64,000 nt of DNA from NCBI GenBank assembly GCA_021234155.1, contig JAJEKV010000012.1:10322448-10386447 (forward strand), in the 5' to 3' direction. This DNA is from Isoetes taiwanensis (taxonomy: Eukaryota > Streptophyta > Lycopodiopsida > Isoetales > Isoetaceae). How positions within the stretch are numbered: position 1 is the stretch's first letter; each line of letters begins with the position of its first letter. A program made the position numbers and the translations under genes. The notes under the pieces were generated by a model. That model had not been told where the DNA came from, searched no databases, and worked only from the letters and a program-made list of their open reading frames with translations. Of the stretch, positions 10,701 through 23,749 are shown piece by piece.

Positions 10701-13700
10701 CCACAATGCTAGAGCTCTGCTCTAACTTAGCTAAACTATGGCCGTGGTAGTTCTTTCAAACAAACCCATTGCCTATGTACCTTTATGATGTGGCTTCGCC
10801 ACCTATTTCCCAGATGGACAGGGGCCGCCTTTATGTTGGACTTGTATATGTTGCCTATAATTTGATAGGGTCTCTACTTATTTCAACCATTCCTTTAGTG
10901 CCTGATGGTACTTTAACCCCGTACATAACCTATGGTTTCCCCCACGGGATTATGCCATAATTTCGAAGGCTATTACCTCACGCGCAGAGCTTTTCTAAAG
11001 GCTTCTTTCACTAAGGATCCTTTGTCCTCCATATTACCCATGCTTAGTTACAATTAACCTATTTTTCGTAAGTTATCATGTGGACTTTAGCTTTTGATCA
11101 ACTTCAAATGCTGTCGTCTTTGGCTCCCTCATAATGAAGTCGAAGCACTAAAACCTCCTGGTCTTCTAATAAGAAACCCAATGTTTCAATCTTCGTTAGT
11201 AACCGCCATATGGTTATCCAATTCCTTACCCTCTTAAGCGTTTCAAACTCATAATCTCTAACGGGTCTATGCCTCAAGGCAACCGATCCTCCACCTTCTA
11301 CCTCAGTACCTATAATTGTTCCCCGCGAGTAGGGTAACTCTTAGGATATATGGACAACTGGTCTATATATGTATTGCCTCTTCTCGGTTACCCCTAAAAG
11401 TATAATCGCCAAAGTCATCGTACTCCTTCTTTTCTTCCATCAGGGGGACGCGATATTTTTATACATCTTTTCATTTCCCGAAACCAAATAAATGCTCTCA
11501 GCTTACAACAATGAAGTAATTCATTGGTATCTAGAACCTTTGAGTAGCTAAGCTCTCATTATTGGTTATTCCACCACCGTTCCAACCATCCTCGGGATGT
11601 TTTTCAATGTAACATCACCGTATATGCTAGACTTACTCTAGCTATTTTCACTGATTTAAACTCTTCTCATCTCCCTTTAGTACGACGTATCTAAGATAGT
11701 CAACTCCAACCATTGGGATAACTTGAATGCTTATCTCTGGTAAAGCATACCTACCCCAATAAATATCTTCGTATATAAGCATATCATTACGCTCATTCTT
11801 TAAACCTTGTCAAGTAATATTCCCTCGCCTTGTACGAATATTCTACTATCTTTTAATATGATATACATCTGACTATCACAATCGACATCCTCGATATGCT
11901 CACCACTATAGTATTTGATACTACTAAATCCTTCCTACATCCAAGACCGCTACGTTGTTATTATATGATATAGTAACACGTGTGCACCAACCCTAAGTCT
12001 AGACTCCTATGTAACTTGTTGACATAGGCAACTAGATATATTCAGACTTGCGGCCAACTCAATTCCCCAACTTGATTATCTAGTACCATACACATGTTGT
12101 GGTTTCGACACCACTAACCTTACTTTGCCTTCGTCCTCCAGCTCCAGTCATAACTTCCACAGCGGCAAATGCCAACCTAAGTTCCTTGTGGACATGTTTC
12201 ATCTCTAGTATAAGAACTCTTATCTTCATTACTTCCGTATTCATATGGAATGTGAGTATATATCCTATCTTCTTTTAGTTATGTTTTACTATTAAATGGT
12301 CCTAGTACACATATACCAACGCGGAGTTACTCCTCGGAATACACACACGATACCAAGTCCTGAATACATCCTCCTCGGTGAGATGTTCATTGGCCACCTA
12401 CCTTGTTCCTACTCCAGACTTTGGTCTATTTAAAGTGTCCCTCCAAATTCTCTATATTTGAAACGTTGTCTCCCACTTGTCGTGTGGGTACATTACTTGC
12501 CTTCTTAATGTATCATTAGTTGAAGGTCAACTTTCCTTCATAGTCTGGCTTCACCAAAGATCCAACATACTTGCAGCTTTTCGATGGTTGCGCCTATTCC
12601 TACCAATTGTCGTCTTCTCTTGACCTTATGTGGAAACTACATTCCACACTATTCTCCAGTCTGTTATACAGCATCTCGATGCTCCCAGCAGACATGAGAT
12701 GTGTCCATTTCCTTAATTTATACCATGCATAATGGTCATGCATTTGACCAACGTCATTAAACGTATCCACGAGGCTACGTGGTCTTCTTAGTCGTCTATA
12801 ATCTCATCAATCTCTTTACCAAACACAATATATGTGTAATTTTATAATCCATAGTTTATGCATCAACATCCTCATACGATAGTATTCTCTACTGTTCCGT
12901 GAATCATACCTCGACTCCAGTAGGTCGACATTCTATACCTTTACCACCATTGTCGAAACCTACACTTCTAAAGTGATCTCCCTTTCATGAGCTGGGTACA
13001 TATAATCCAGATAATTATAAACCACTTCTCCATCAGATATATGGTGCTATATCCAGTCTCCCTCTACGTGGAATGGCAACATATATGCCGCATGGTAAAT
13101 TCATCCTCGTAATTATTAGGTCCACTGTTTCAATCGCATAATAACCATCGTCATATCAATTTTTCTCCAGTACCCATCATTCAACACTTCTACTTCAAGT
13201 AAGAGCCCAGGACCTGCTTAACCACCATTATATAATAGCCTCAAGAAGCACCAGGCATGCTTCGTATCTGTCCGATGTCAATCTAACAATATCTAGATGT
13301 GTAATACATGTATAGATATAACTAGTGAATTAATATGTGTGCTCGTGTGAGGTAAAGCTCGTTTTAGTATTAGTTCACCGCGAAATCCCGTTGGTCAATT
13401 AACCTAAGGAACCATCTATTATTCTATTTTGCAGCATTATCAGATACAAGCCTTAGATCCATGATTTTAGATTTAGCTCCACAAAGGTTTCACACATGGT
13501 TACTTAAAGCCAACAATATAGCAATTGGCGTTTTACACCTTATAACTTTATTTGAAATCAAACCAACATTTAAATCAACAATATAGTCTCATTTCCTAAG
13601 TATCAGGGTCAGGCTATCAGTTACAGCTAGGTGTAAACTATGGATCGAGAGTGTCAGTGTGGAAACATTAAAGATACTCAAAAGGAAAGAACTCTTTAAA

Positions 13701-14460
13701 CACATAGTCAAATATAATACAAGGATATAATTTATGTATGTCTTACACAAACTCCTAAGGCAATAACGAGACTTAGATAATGTTATAACAAGGTTATGAA
13801 TAATAAATGAAGAACGTCTGTCTGTAATTAATATTAAAGTATATAGGTCAAAATGGCAAATACAGTACAATATATCATTCTATTAAAGGGTAACTATAAA
13901 TGTCAGGGGCATCTAAACACCACGATAGCAATATATGAGTTGTTAAAATTGTAACAAAATAGAAAAACAAAATTTAGATGCAAAATTACATTAAGCCTGG
14001 CTGTAATAAAATCACTTGCAAAGTGAAGGGAGAATATAATAGATATATACACAAAAGTTAATATGATTAGAATGACTTTCTACTAAACAGTGCGAGGTTA
14101 ATAACTCTGTATTATAATATAACAACAAATAGAAGTTCTTTATATCTATACCTGTCTTTAATATATAATCAGTTACCTGTATGTATAGAAAGAATGATTT
14201 CTAAAATAGATAGACTGTGAACTCGTCACCACGAATGAAACAGTGAGACTTCCACAAACCTTGACTGTTCACTTTCGACAGTGCTAAGCGTTGAGCATGA
14301 CACTTTGACAAGTCATTTCAAACTTAATCACTTTGAACATGACAACGTCTGTGTGACTTATAATCTCACGCTATCTCTTTAAGGAGGGGAGACTTCCTTC
14401 CAATGTATTGTGTGTTGCCCTGCAATAAGAGTAGTCTTCATGCTGAGGACATCATCATTT
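7763..14460 (+). other. Noncoding interior of the large LTR element
   Basis: Stop codons are dense in all frames. Two SINE-like modules lie near the left end (see the next entry). A motif CAACCATTCCTTTAGTGCC occurs at about 9400 and again at about 10885, suggesting old internal duplication. Otherwise I see no structure I can name. Confidence 0.6.
8196..8423 (-). repeat. Pair of tRNA-like (SINE-type) modules
   Basis: Read on the minus strand there are two related units, 8361-8423 and 8196-8271. Each has a box-A-like stretch (GTGGTGGTAAGCACC in the second) and, about 35 bases on, a box-B-like stretch (GGTTCAAGTCT and GGTTCAAATCT). The two units align with each other without gaps over roughly 60 bases. 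RNA polymerase III promoters of plant tRNA-derived SINEs have this arrangement. Neither unit folds as a complete tRNA, so they are not tRNA genes. Confidence 0.5.
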
Positions 14461-14476
14461 CTTAAGGTGGGGAGAA

Positions 14477-15383
14477 TGTGACGTTCCACGTATTTATACG
14501 CCTATTTAAGTATAAATACATGACACGTCACTATGAATAATTAATGGCACATTAATTATTCATAAGCTAAGGTTAGCTATGTTAATAATTAAATTATAAA
14601 TGTGGAAACCTAACCCAAAACCCTAATTCGAATTTAGGGCTACAAAGGGCTAAAATACCAAATTAGTTAATTAATGACATGCCACTTGGCCCAAATCGAT
14701 TGGGCAAGGCAGGGGTTCCATTTTGGAACACCCAAGTTGGGGCTTTTGTGTCCCAATTCGAATTGGGGGCAATTGGAGATGGAGGAGGAGGAGCAGCAGC
14801 CAGGCACCCTTCAGCAAATCGAGATGGAGCCATCCCGAGCCCGATTCGATGGTTAGTCCGTAGCTTAGTTGTGTTATCTGTAGGGTAGCGCCCCTATTGG
14901 GCACTTGTTGTGTGTATTTCTTCTGTTTCTCTGTGTTCTCTATGCTTTACCTGTAGGAACTAACCCTTGATTGCAAAGGTGAGTTCTCCTTATCTCTGAT
15001 TCTGTACTTGCTCTTAAATGATGGATTGATAGTTCTTTGCATAGTATTACTCTTTAAATGGGGGAATTACGGGGGGGTAGAGACCTCTGAGCCTATGTAT
15101 TGTAGTATGCTCCTAGATAGAGCCCTGTATTATTCCCATTAGTTGCGGCCTGTGTGCAAGAGACCACCGGGTCGTAGACGCTATGGTCTGGCTTAGCACC
15201 AGAGAAGGGACACAGTGGTGAAGTGGGGTGGGGTCTTGCACGAACATACAAGGCTCCTGAGACTCCTACAGTGGGCTAGGCCTGATAGCCGGTCACGTAG
15301 AGGGCCGGGTATGGGTCTGACACTCCCTGGGTGTAGAGGTGTGATCCGTATGGAGCATCTTGCACTTTGAGTAGATTTAGGGC
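14477..15383 (+). repeat. 3' LTR, truncated to its first 907 bp
   Basis: It differs from the 5' LTR by scattered substitutions and one deletion of about a dozen bases near 14641. Homology is lost between 15383 and 15386, where sequence of an oppositely oriented related LTR begins. Confidence 0.88.
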
Positions 15384-16639
15384 GAGGATTCAGCACATCA
15401 CATGGGGAAATCCTACCCAAGGCTCAGACTCGAGGGAATGACTGACGACTTGGGTTTCCAGAGTTCATTGCAGACAGAATTCATGGCAATGGATTTGGCT
15501 GGCATATGAACATGGCTTAGGGTAGTCCACTCCATCCGCCCCTCCTGTGCACACTTTGCAGAGTAGGTTGAAAAGTGTTGGCACCTGACTGTAGCCCGCC
15601 GGATGCATAGCCAAAGGGGCTATTCCTGGGTTGCATCTCCCCAGTTCCGATGGGGCAGGTAGGGATCACTCCCTCCAGAGAACTACATGCTGACTCAAGG
15701 TGACTAGAGGGCCACTGCCCTTATTCGACTTGAATCCAATGGAGAGTGACGCATCACTCCACGGGTGTCGAGCCCATGCCTTGCCCACACGCAGTGGCAA
15801 GCCATTAGACCTAGTCCACAATGATCCCCGGTAGGCCTTACACACCAGAGGGATCGTTCAAGAGTCAGAACACGAACCTCCTTATAAGCCAGTCTGGCCC
15901 CTTCACCCACAACCAGGTGTGGTTCTTGTACACAGGCCGAATTTACAATGTGCTAAAGAGGCTAGCTAGGAGCATCAACTACCAGGCCTTAGGGTCTCTA
16001 CCCTCCTTCCCAATACAATGAGTTCACAGAGATACATCATCCATATACATCACAGAAGAACTAAAGAACTAGATCTAATCTATACCATAGAGTTAGGTTT
16101 TAAACTAAATACTTGATCCCTGGCTCGCTCCTCCTGCTCTGAACTCGACCATCCTGCTCTGCTCCTAGAAGATGAAGCTAGATTGGGAAACTAACGAGCT
16201 GGTTCGCTCAGACAGAGTCTGGGATGCGGTTTTGACTCCTGGAGCAAGGAAAACAGAGCCCTAAAACCCTATGGACAAAAATGGCAAGTTAGAGTTTCCT
16301 TAACCTATATAGACAAAGGGTTAGGGCTAGGGTTCCCATTATCCCCTTTAGGCATGTGGGATAATTGGATGTGGCCCCACTTATATTAAATAAGTGGCCT
16401 AGGATATCCACATGGGTAAATGTGTACACATGGATATATGTGTACACATTGACACACACATGGATAAGTGTGCATATGGGCAATTGTGCCCATAATTAAA
16501 TGCACACCCCTTACAAGTTTCCCCCTAGGGTGCTACCTGCTCGGCTACACGTTGGCGTACATGTCAGTCGGAATGGCGTGTACGCGTGACGAGGCAGTAC
16601 AGTATATGTCTTAGGACCGTATACTGTGCTGGAATGTCA
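15384..16639 (-). repeat. Truncated 3' LTR of a second, related element in inverted orientation
   Basis: On the minus strand the LTR starts TGACATTCCAGCAC at 16639, directly after a polypurine tract AAGGTGGGGAGAAT (plus-strand 16641-16654). It is a diverged relative of the LTR at 6151: both carry GCAAAGTGTGCACAGGAGGG or a close variant followed by GCGGATGGAGTGGAC. The LTR is cut at 15384, roughly 320 bases short of its expected end, where it meets the truncated LTR of the first element. Confidence 0.78.
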
Positions 16640-18780
16640 TATTCTCCCCACCTTGAAATGATGCTATCCGCAGCATCGTGGGTCTCCCCACCTTGGGATC
16701 TTTCTAACCTGCAATCAACTTGATGCATACAATTTATTATTATTATTATACTTACACAATTATTAGAATTACTCTAAGGTAATGTTTAAGACATTACTGT
16801 ACTATTTCATTATCCAATTAACTTATCACTTCATACTTAATCAACGCCAGGTAATTACTAACCTTACTTAATACAACATTTAAGTTTATCAAAGTTTATC
16901 AATTTCATACAAAATTTACACTTCCAAGGTACTCTTCGTCCCTTGCAACACGTTTTAACAAAATTTGTGTTGCAAGTCTTTGCATCTTGAAATCCTGTAT
17001 TAATTTTACAATATCTATAATTACATATTTACTACTATCTTACACAAGATTTAAGCGATTAGTTTCAATGGTAGAAATCACAACTACTCTACAACTATCT
17101 ATATAAGTGCTCGTGGTGCGACTTCCCGCCGGTTCTTCGTTCTCATTGGCCTCCTGGATTCACACCACGCTAGAATATTAATGTAAGGTTGGTTATAAGG
17201 GAACCACCCCATCTATCTACATGAATGCATGACTAATCTCCCGGCATAGGAAGAGGATGCTTCTTCCATCGTGGCCGTGGAGACAGCGCCCTATAATGCC
17301 TATATGCCGCTCATGCCTACACCTTTAGTTGCCGAGACGTGGAGGATAGGGTCCTTCCCGTATTTGGGCGTGAAGGATAGGGTCCTCCCCGTAGGCATTG
17401 ACTAGAGGTGATTTCCTATCAATGCATTCCTGAATGACCTCTTGTCTCTCGAGGTTGTCTACTTCCGTGGGACGGAAGTAGACTTACCTTCCAACTCATT
17501 CAAGCAAAAACCGCGGTCATGCCTACAATGACATTACACCACGTCCTAGAGATCACCGTAGTGGTCTCATCATCGGTAATTACGCATGCAACCCATACCT
17601 AGCATAGGCTGCATGCGTAGATTAATTTTAACTACATATGAAATTAATCTAGACATAAATCGGAGATGACCTTGCCGAGCATATCTGCATATCTGCATAT
17701 CTGACCTTGTCGATGCAGAGCTTGTCGCTATGCTCTTATGCCGGCCTCTTGCTGCTAGAGGATGTCTTCGTACTTCCTCCACTAACTGTTGCATGTCGGC
17801 TAGCATCCGTTAACGTCTTAAGTAAACATTACAGTGTTGGACCCCTGCATGATCCTGCTGTACTTCCCTTAATGCATGCAATTATATTAATTACCTTACG
17901 GTAATATTTATATATTAACATTATAGTAGTATCGGATACATTACTTCCGATAGTACAATTATATTTACTCTAAGCTTTACAATATTTAACGACTTTTAGA
18001 TCGCGATTATTTAAACAATAACCCTGATTTAGACCTATTGTTACATATACAAGGTTTTAATTATCATACACAAGAATTAGATGTGCTTCTTATTCTCTTC
18101 CTTGGGTCCTGCATTACCCTTGGAAGTATATCCCTAAGATGCACCTAAGTATCTCTGAATTCTATTTTCTATTTATATTTATAAGGATCCGAGGTCATAT
18201 AGCTATCCTTGGAAGGAATTGCATCCTTGCGAAGGATTAATTAACATGCTACCTCACATTACCATTGTTATTTAACTTATTTCCCTATGATACATATATA
18301 TACGTACGGCGACTTCTATGCAGTTATTAGGATCTATATTTAACTTATCAATAAGACACATTAAAGCTTATAATACATGCACACACCTTACCTAAGGCTA
18401 GAACGCATCCACCCATTGAACCGGCGTCGAGTAATTTGGAGATGACTTGGTCGTTGCATTGCTCCCATAGTTTTGCTCCACTTCATTGGTGTAGATAGCT
18501 ACTACGTCAGTCTCGCACGTTGAAGGCCTCTTGAGCCTAAGGTATCTATCTATCTTACGCTCTGTTCGCTTCGGCCATTGCCAGAGTGAACTCTATTCTA
18601 CGGGTCGGTCAACTCGATGCAAGTACGTTCAATCATAAAATTGAGCCCTCCCACTTTCTTCGAAAAGAAAATGGTCCTGCACCCCCCTTCAATGACGTTG
18701 TACACAACGTCATATCTATTATCTCCCCTTAAGAGGTTACTAGTAAACGTGTGCCCGGCGTTGCCGGGCTAATGTCCTGG
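16640..18780 (-). mobile_element. Interior remnant of the second LTR element
   Basis: This sequence lies on the interior side of the polypurine tract at 16641-16654 and is AT-rich without coding. It contains a perfect 12-bp hairpin with a GGG loop (17457-17483) and a 10-bp inverted repeat with a 2-base spacer (18692-18713). No primer binding site or 5' LTR is found, so the element is truncated on its right. The right limit is approximate. Confidence 0.5.
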
Positions 18781-19879
18781 AATGTATTTTTATTTGTGCA
18801 ACTTTGACAATAGTGTGTGTTGATATTGACAAAAATAGACATTATTTGCTTTTGTGATTATTTTTGTTATTGAAATTGTCTAATGCCAACATTATCAATG
18901 TATTAACTTTGAGTTTATGGTTTTCAGTAGAGAAAACAATGCTTTATAAAAAATGTGGAAGCCAGTTAAATCCACCTCTAAAGAGAAAAGACAGAGCCAA
19001 AATTCATGCTCAAATTGTCACCCTTAGAAATAGTTAATTTTATCAACAAAAAATAAGTACAAAAATGCAAAACACAAAATTTTGTCCTGATTCATTGGCG
19101 TACTTTAGTTCATGATGGACCTTTAAAATCCTTTACCTTTAAAAGAATATTTGCAATAAATTACTGCTAATTTTCGTTCAATAGAATGTAACGATGTATT
19201 TGTGAGAATAACGTTTGCACATGTACAGAGTCGTCATATATGAAGTGGAATGGCAATAGCAACATTTAGGTCATGTTGGCTGCTATCATCTCATAATACA
19301 ACTGATCAATAATAAAAATAAATGCTCCCAAAAAAATGTGCATACAGTAGTATTGAGTGGATTGCAACTCTTTTACAGTACCCCCTTCATGTTGTTTGTT
19401 TAGACTTGTGACTATTGCATTGTCGTGAGCCATTCATTGATGAGTCCTTCAAAGGACAACTACATCGAATCTGCAAGTGTAAGTACATGGTCATTGATTG
19501 GCCTCTTTCTAACTACTTTACTATCTCAAATGTTTGGGAATGGTCTATCCAATCTCATGCAAAAGGAAAACATGCATTCACACTATATAGAAGACAGCGT
19601 CATGTTATTTTATAATACCCCCTTCTGTGAAAACCATGGCATGTTTATAACCTCGTCCTCAATTATCTTGGCCTATCTCAAATGCTTGATAATGGAATTT
19701 GAAATAGCTCAAGAAAACATCATGCAAACAAAACCTACACGTGCAAACCAAGAAGAATGTATGTATAGAACCAAGTCATGGCTATGACTAATGTCCATTA
19801 TGTACCCAGTTTCTATTCTAAAAGCACTGCGTATATTAATAGGTAAGATAGAAAATCCATGTCCATTGTGGTTTTTTTT
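18781..19879. other. Unassigned AT-rich sequence left of the duplicated segment
   Basis: Two overlapping open frames of 66 and 120 codons (19415-19787) match nothing I recognise. No splice or repeat structure stands out. Confidence 0.4.
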
Positions 19880-22800
19880 TGTTGGGTGGATCTCCACCGT
19901 GTCAAAACTAAATCCCCACAATAAAGTAGCATTGAAATTTGCAACCAACAATCTAATACTTGGGTGCTCATGATTCACTTCTGTTTGTTGGTCAAGCATC
20001 GTGTTTATATTTCTTCCTTTTCTTAGCCATGTTCCCATCTCATTTAAAGTAGTAAGGCTTCTTAGCCATGTTCCCATGCTCATTTAAAGTAGCAAGGCTT
20101 TGAGAGCCCCAAAAAATCATGCAATTCAGATCAAAGTTGTTGTGCCTAAACAATAGCATGAGCAATATTGCTTTCATATTAGGGTATTTTGAATAGTAGC
20201 AAGTGCAATCTTGCCTTCTATATTGGGCTTACATAAATCAAAGCCAGACACTTTACTTTTATTTGGGATCCATTCAAATAGAAGTTCCTCTTCTTAGACC
20301 AAATTCTGTAGATAGTTTTGAACATCAAGAGTGTGAGATCTTTTAATAATTGTTATGGAAAGCTTAAGAGCAGACATGAAGGTCTGCTTCATGCTTCAGT
20401 GTATCGCCTTCATGCAAATGTGTACCGTCTTCTTGCAAGTGTTCTGGTCCCTCATATGCTACTTCTTTCTTACATTTGCAATCAAATAGAAGACAATTTT
20501 TTCCTTTTATGTTCCTTTGATCCCAAGAAAAAAGAGGATTCCACATTAACATTCTAGTGGCCAAAGTAACATTACATGTTAATCATCTGCAAAAAACATT
20601 AATAATAATTGCCAAGAATCACCTGCAAAGATGATTCTATATCAGAGCTATTGATACCATATGCAAGAGGAGAATTAGTGATAGAATGCAACAAAGAGAA
20701 TTTACCTTGTTAGAGTTGCAAGATTCCGAAACTATATCCTATTGCAACTTCAATGCATTCATATTGCAACTTCAATGCATAAAAGTAACGGAAGAAAATA
20801 CAAAACTCTTACATCATAAAAAAAGGAGATGTTCAATTTTAAGTCTATAAACATGCTACATTTGAGACTCACCCTTTGCCATCTCTACACTTCATTTGCA
20901 AAAAATGTCAAGCAAATGCAAAGCAACGGCAGCTTATGGGAAAAAACTCAGCCATAACTATAACCTGCAAAAGAAGTAGCAGTTAATAAGAAAATTGTGC
21001 TCCATGAGAAAATTGTGCTCCATTATAATAGTTTTTGCCATGAGAAAAGGATGCATGCCAATAGTGCCTTAGTTCCAAACTCAAGTCCTATCGAAGACAT
21101 AATACTGGCACATTATTTGCTTTTTTTTTTTTTTTTTTTGTTATTGAAACTGTCTAGTCACCATCAATGCATTAACTTTGCTACTGAAAAAACAATGCTT
21201 TATAAGGCGAATGGGTGGGTGGGGGGGTGGAAGGAAGGAAGGAAGGAAGAGACTTTTAACGTCCACGGAGCCCAATCGGGCTATGGGACCAGAACAAACA
21301 AAGGGGGCGGAAGCCCCACCAGAACCGTGGGCCGAAGCCCAAGCAAAAACCAATCAAAACATGGGGACGAAGCCCCGTTACAACAAAACATGGGGACAAA
21401 GCCCCGTTATCACTCAAAACCCGGGGCTAGACCAAGGCGCCTGAGGGGATCGGTTGGCCATTGATCCCTAATGATAGCTCGACCGCCTCATTACCCTTGC
21501 CCATTGCCGCTGCAGAAGGGCCTCACGGACCCGCACAATTCCTCTTTCCCGCCGGCAGAGTAAAACACCGAGTCAAATCTTCCTCGATCGAGAAGGTGGT
21601 CCCCTTCAAATGATTGCCATGTCGCAAGACGTGGTACTGGAAAGAGCATTTTGAAAGCAAACCAAGAGATGGCGTAGGGGCGGTCGGGACGCCGCTCCCA
21701 CCGGCCAGATCTTGAAAGGATGCCGCCGGCATGGATGTGCATCTCCCGAAAGCAAAAAAGAGGCCGCTTTGCTCAGGTGGGGGTCAAATCACCCGCCTCC
21801 GCAAGGCCCACAATGCGCAGAGAAAGGGCCTGTGAGTGAGCCGTGGGTCGTACCGGCTCAAAGACGGGGAGCGGGACCTGGGCCGCGGCACGGGATTGGG
21901 CGGCAAATCCTCCGAGGAGGCAATGTGGAACATATGGAGATCAGGTCACGGTCATAGGCGCACCACTCGCCCTATGCATGGGAGGGCCCCAGAAGCCGCC
22001 GGTGACCCACCATCGAACCGGGCCGCGGCCCTACGCATCGCGGGCGCGAATTCTAGTAATCGATTCCTACCGCCAAAGAGTAACCGGGCAGACGCCTTGG
22101 TGAGAGTGGCAAAGGGCACTGACCGCGGTGGGATCCCATCAAGTACCCCCGAGGCAAGCAATCGGAGCCGAGCATCAAGGATGTCCAAAGTCGCAGCGCT
22201 AAAGAGGCATCTGGGGACCGGTGGTGCCGTAAGAGGGCGCCGGGGCCCAACCGATGGGGTCAGTCCAAGGTAGGGCGCAATCGGGGTCATAGGGTCGATC
22301 TGACTGCTCAGCAAAACCAATGAAATTCTTCTCCTTACGGGTCTCCCGCCATACGCTTGATCCTACGGGCCATGCCGAACAAGGCAACGCTAAAGGGTGC
22401 CAAGGTTGGACTGCCCCCGCTGCCTAGAAGGTGCTTAGAATCTAATTTGGGGACTCGAAAAGGCAAAAGTGCAGAAAGCACCTTTTGGGCGCTTGGGGGT
22501 TTCGGGGCTAGAGAGAGATTGTAAACCCTAGAGAGAGAAAGCCGAGAAAGGGGCAAATCAAGGGGTCTATGCAAGGGCGGTGAGGGCGCGATGCTGAGAG
22601 CAATAGTGGGACCCAAAACAGTCCAAAACAATTCAAAGCAATCCAAAACTTGGTACCTACGGCCGATGCTGTGGATGGAAATCTTGGCTGGACCAGCTCC
22701 AATTCTGGATCTTGATGCTAACTCTCTGGTACGGAGTTACACGAGCATGGCCTCAAGGGCTTCAGAGCTTAGGCGCACAGGGGAGGGTGGGTGGGTGGGT

Positions 22801-23749
22801 GTGTATTTGGTTGGGGGGTGTGCCTTTAAAGAAAATGGCATTCTTGAAAATCAAAGTTCAACTTGGGTTTCCTTCAGTCCGATTGTGTCCATGATAACGT
22901 CCCCTAAGAGTGATCCTATGAGTTGGTACCCTATGGATCCTAGAGGTATGTTTGAGGAACTTTTAGAGACAGAAAATGAGATTGTGCTTGCCAGTAGATA
23001 CGCCACTCAAATGGCTTGCCACAATAACTATATATCTTTGAATGTGAAATATACATGCACAGAAAGGCATTGGAAATAATACATGATAGAGGACTGGATG
23101 TAGACGTTAATTAGAATAATAAAGGGGATGGGGATCTACCCAGCATCTTGAAGAAAGAATGAGCAGAATTACCATTGTGCTCTTATATGATGCATAAAAT
23201 AGGCATTGTAGAGGGGTTGCTGAATCACAAATTTACTCAGCTCTTCCATAGCTTTCCCTAATTCAATAAATTACTGGCCCATAATACCTGACAATCATAA
23301 GATGATTTACTTTACTGAAAATGTACTTAGCAGAATTTCAGACTTGAAACATGCTAACAAAGCAGTAGGCAGACTACTATAAAAGTTGCAAATAAAACCA
23401 CATTGAACTATTCTTTGAAGGAGGTTTGCAAATTCAACACTTTATGCCATCTTGCTAGATGTACCTTATACAGAAGAAATAGAAAGGAGCAATAGCCATG
23501 TGCAACAATCAGGATCAAAACAATAAGCATCCAAACATGAAAAAATACCATGGCGCTAGAGAAAGAAAATATAAGATGAGTCTACCGTACCTTGTCCATG
23601 GTTTCTTTGGCGTGTAACTTCATTGTTTGAGCCAAAAACAACAATCGGAACCTAAATGAAGGTAAAAGCAAGCAATCACCACGAAAAGGTAGTGTAATTC
23701 CAAATTTAAATGTGACCAAGCAAAAATATTATCTTTATCCACAACAGTT
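19880..23749 (+). repeat. Large duplicated segment, copy 1
   Basis: This segment recurs in the same orientation at 60143-64000 and may extend further, since copy 2 is cut by the window edge. Apart from small indels the copies are nearly identical in the AT-rich parts. Landmarks in order: a 39-40-bp tandem duplication (20022-20100), an AAGG microsatellite (21229-21248), a series of small GC hairpins (21296-21410), a GC-rich block (21440-22560) and a frame of about 90 codons containing WVSFSPIVSM (22800-23079). On the minus strand the GC-rich block ends upstream in a CT-rich leader containing CTCTCTAGGGTTT (22512-22540), typical of plant 5' untranslated regions, so it may derive from a host gene. 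I do not recognise a protein. Confidence 0.85.

Larger units (their letters stand above)
6151..15383 (+). mobile_element. Large LTR element without recognisable coding (LARD-like), 3' LTR truncated
   Basis: The 5' LTR runs 6151-7748 (1598 bp) and begins TGTGACG and ends CGTCACA, a perfect terminal inverted repeat. The primer binding site TGGTATCAGAGCC follows at 7750-7762. A polypurine tract AAGGTGGGGAGAA (14464-14476) precedes the 3' LTR at 14477, which matches the 5' LTR closely for about 907 bp and then stops near 15383. The roughly 6.7-kb interior contains no open frame above 93 codons and no gag, reverse transcriptase or integrase motif I can see. It is therefore a non-autonomous or heavily decayed element. 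Long LTRs, this primer site and a noncoding interior fit a large retrotransposon derivative, perhaps of Ty3 type. The lineage cannot be settled without coding sequence. Confidence 0.85.

Noticed and set aside
21491-22320. GC-rich minus-strand frames as a functional gene
   Set aside because: A CT-rich leader is suggestive, but the frame is broken and differs between the two copies of the segment. No protein family was recognised, so it is described only within the repeat entry.
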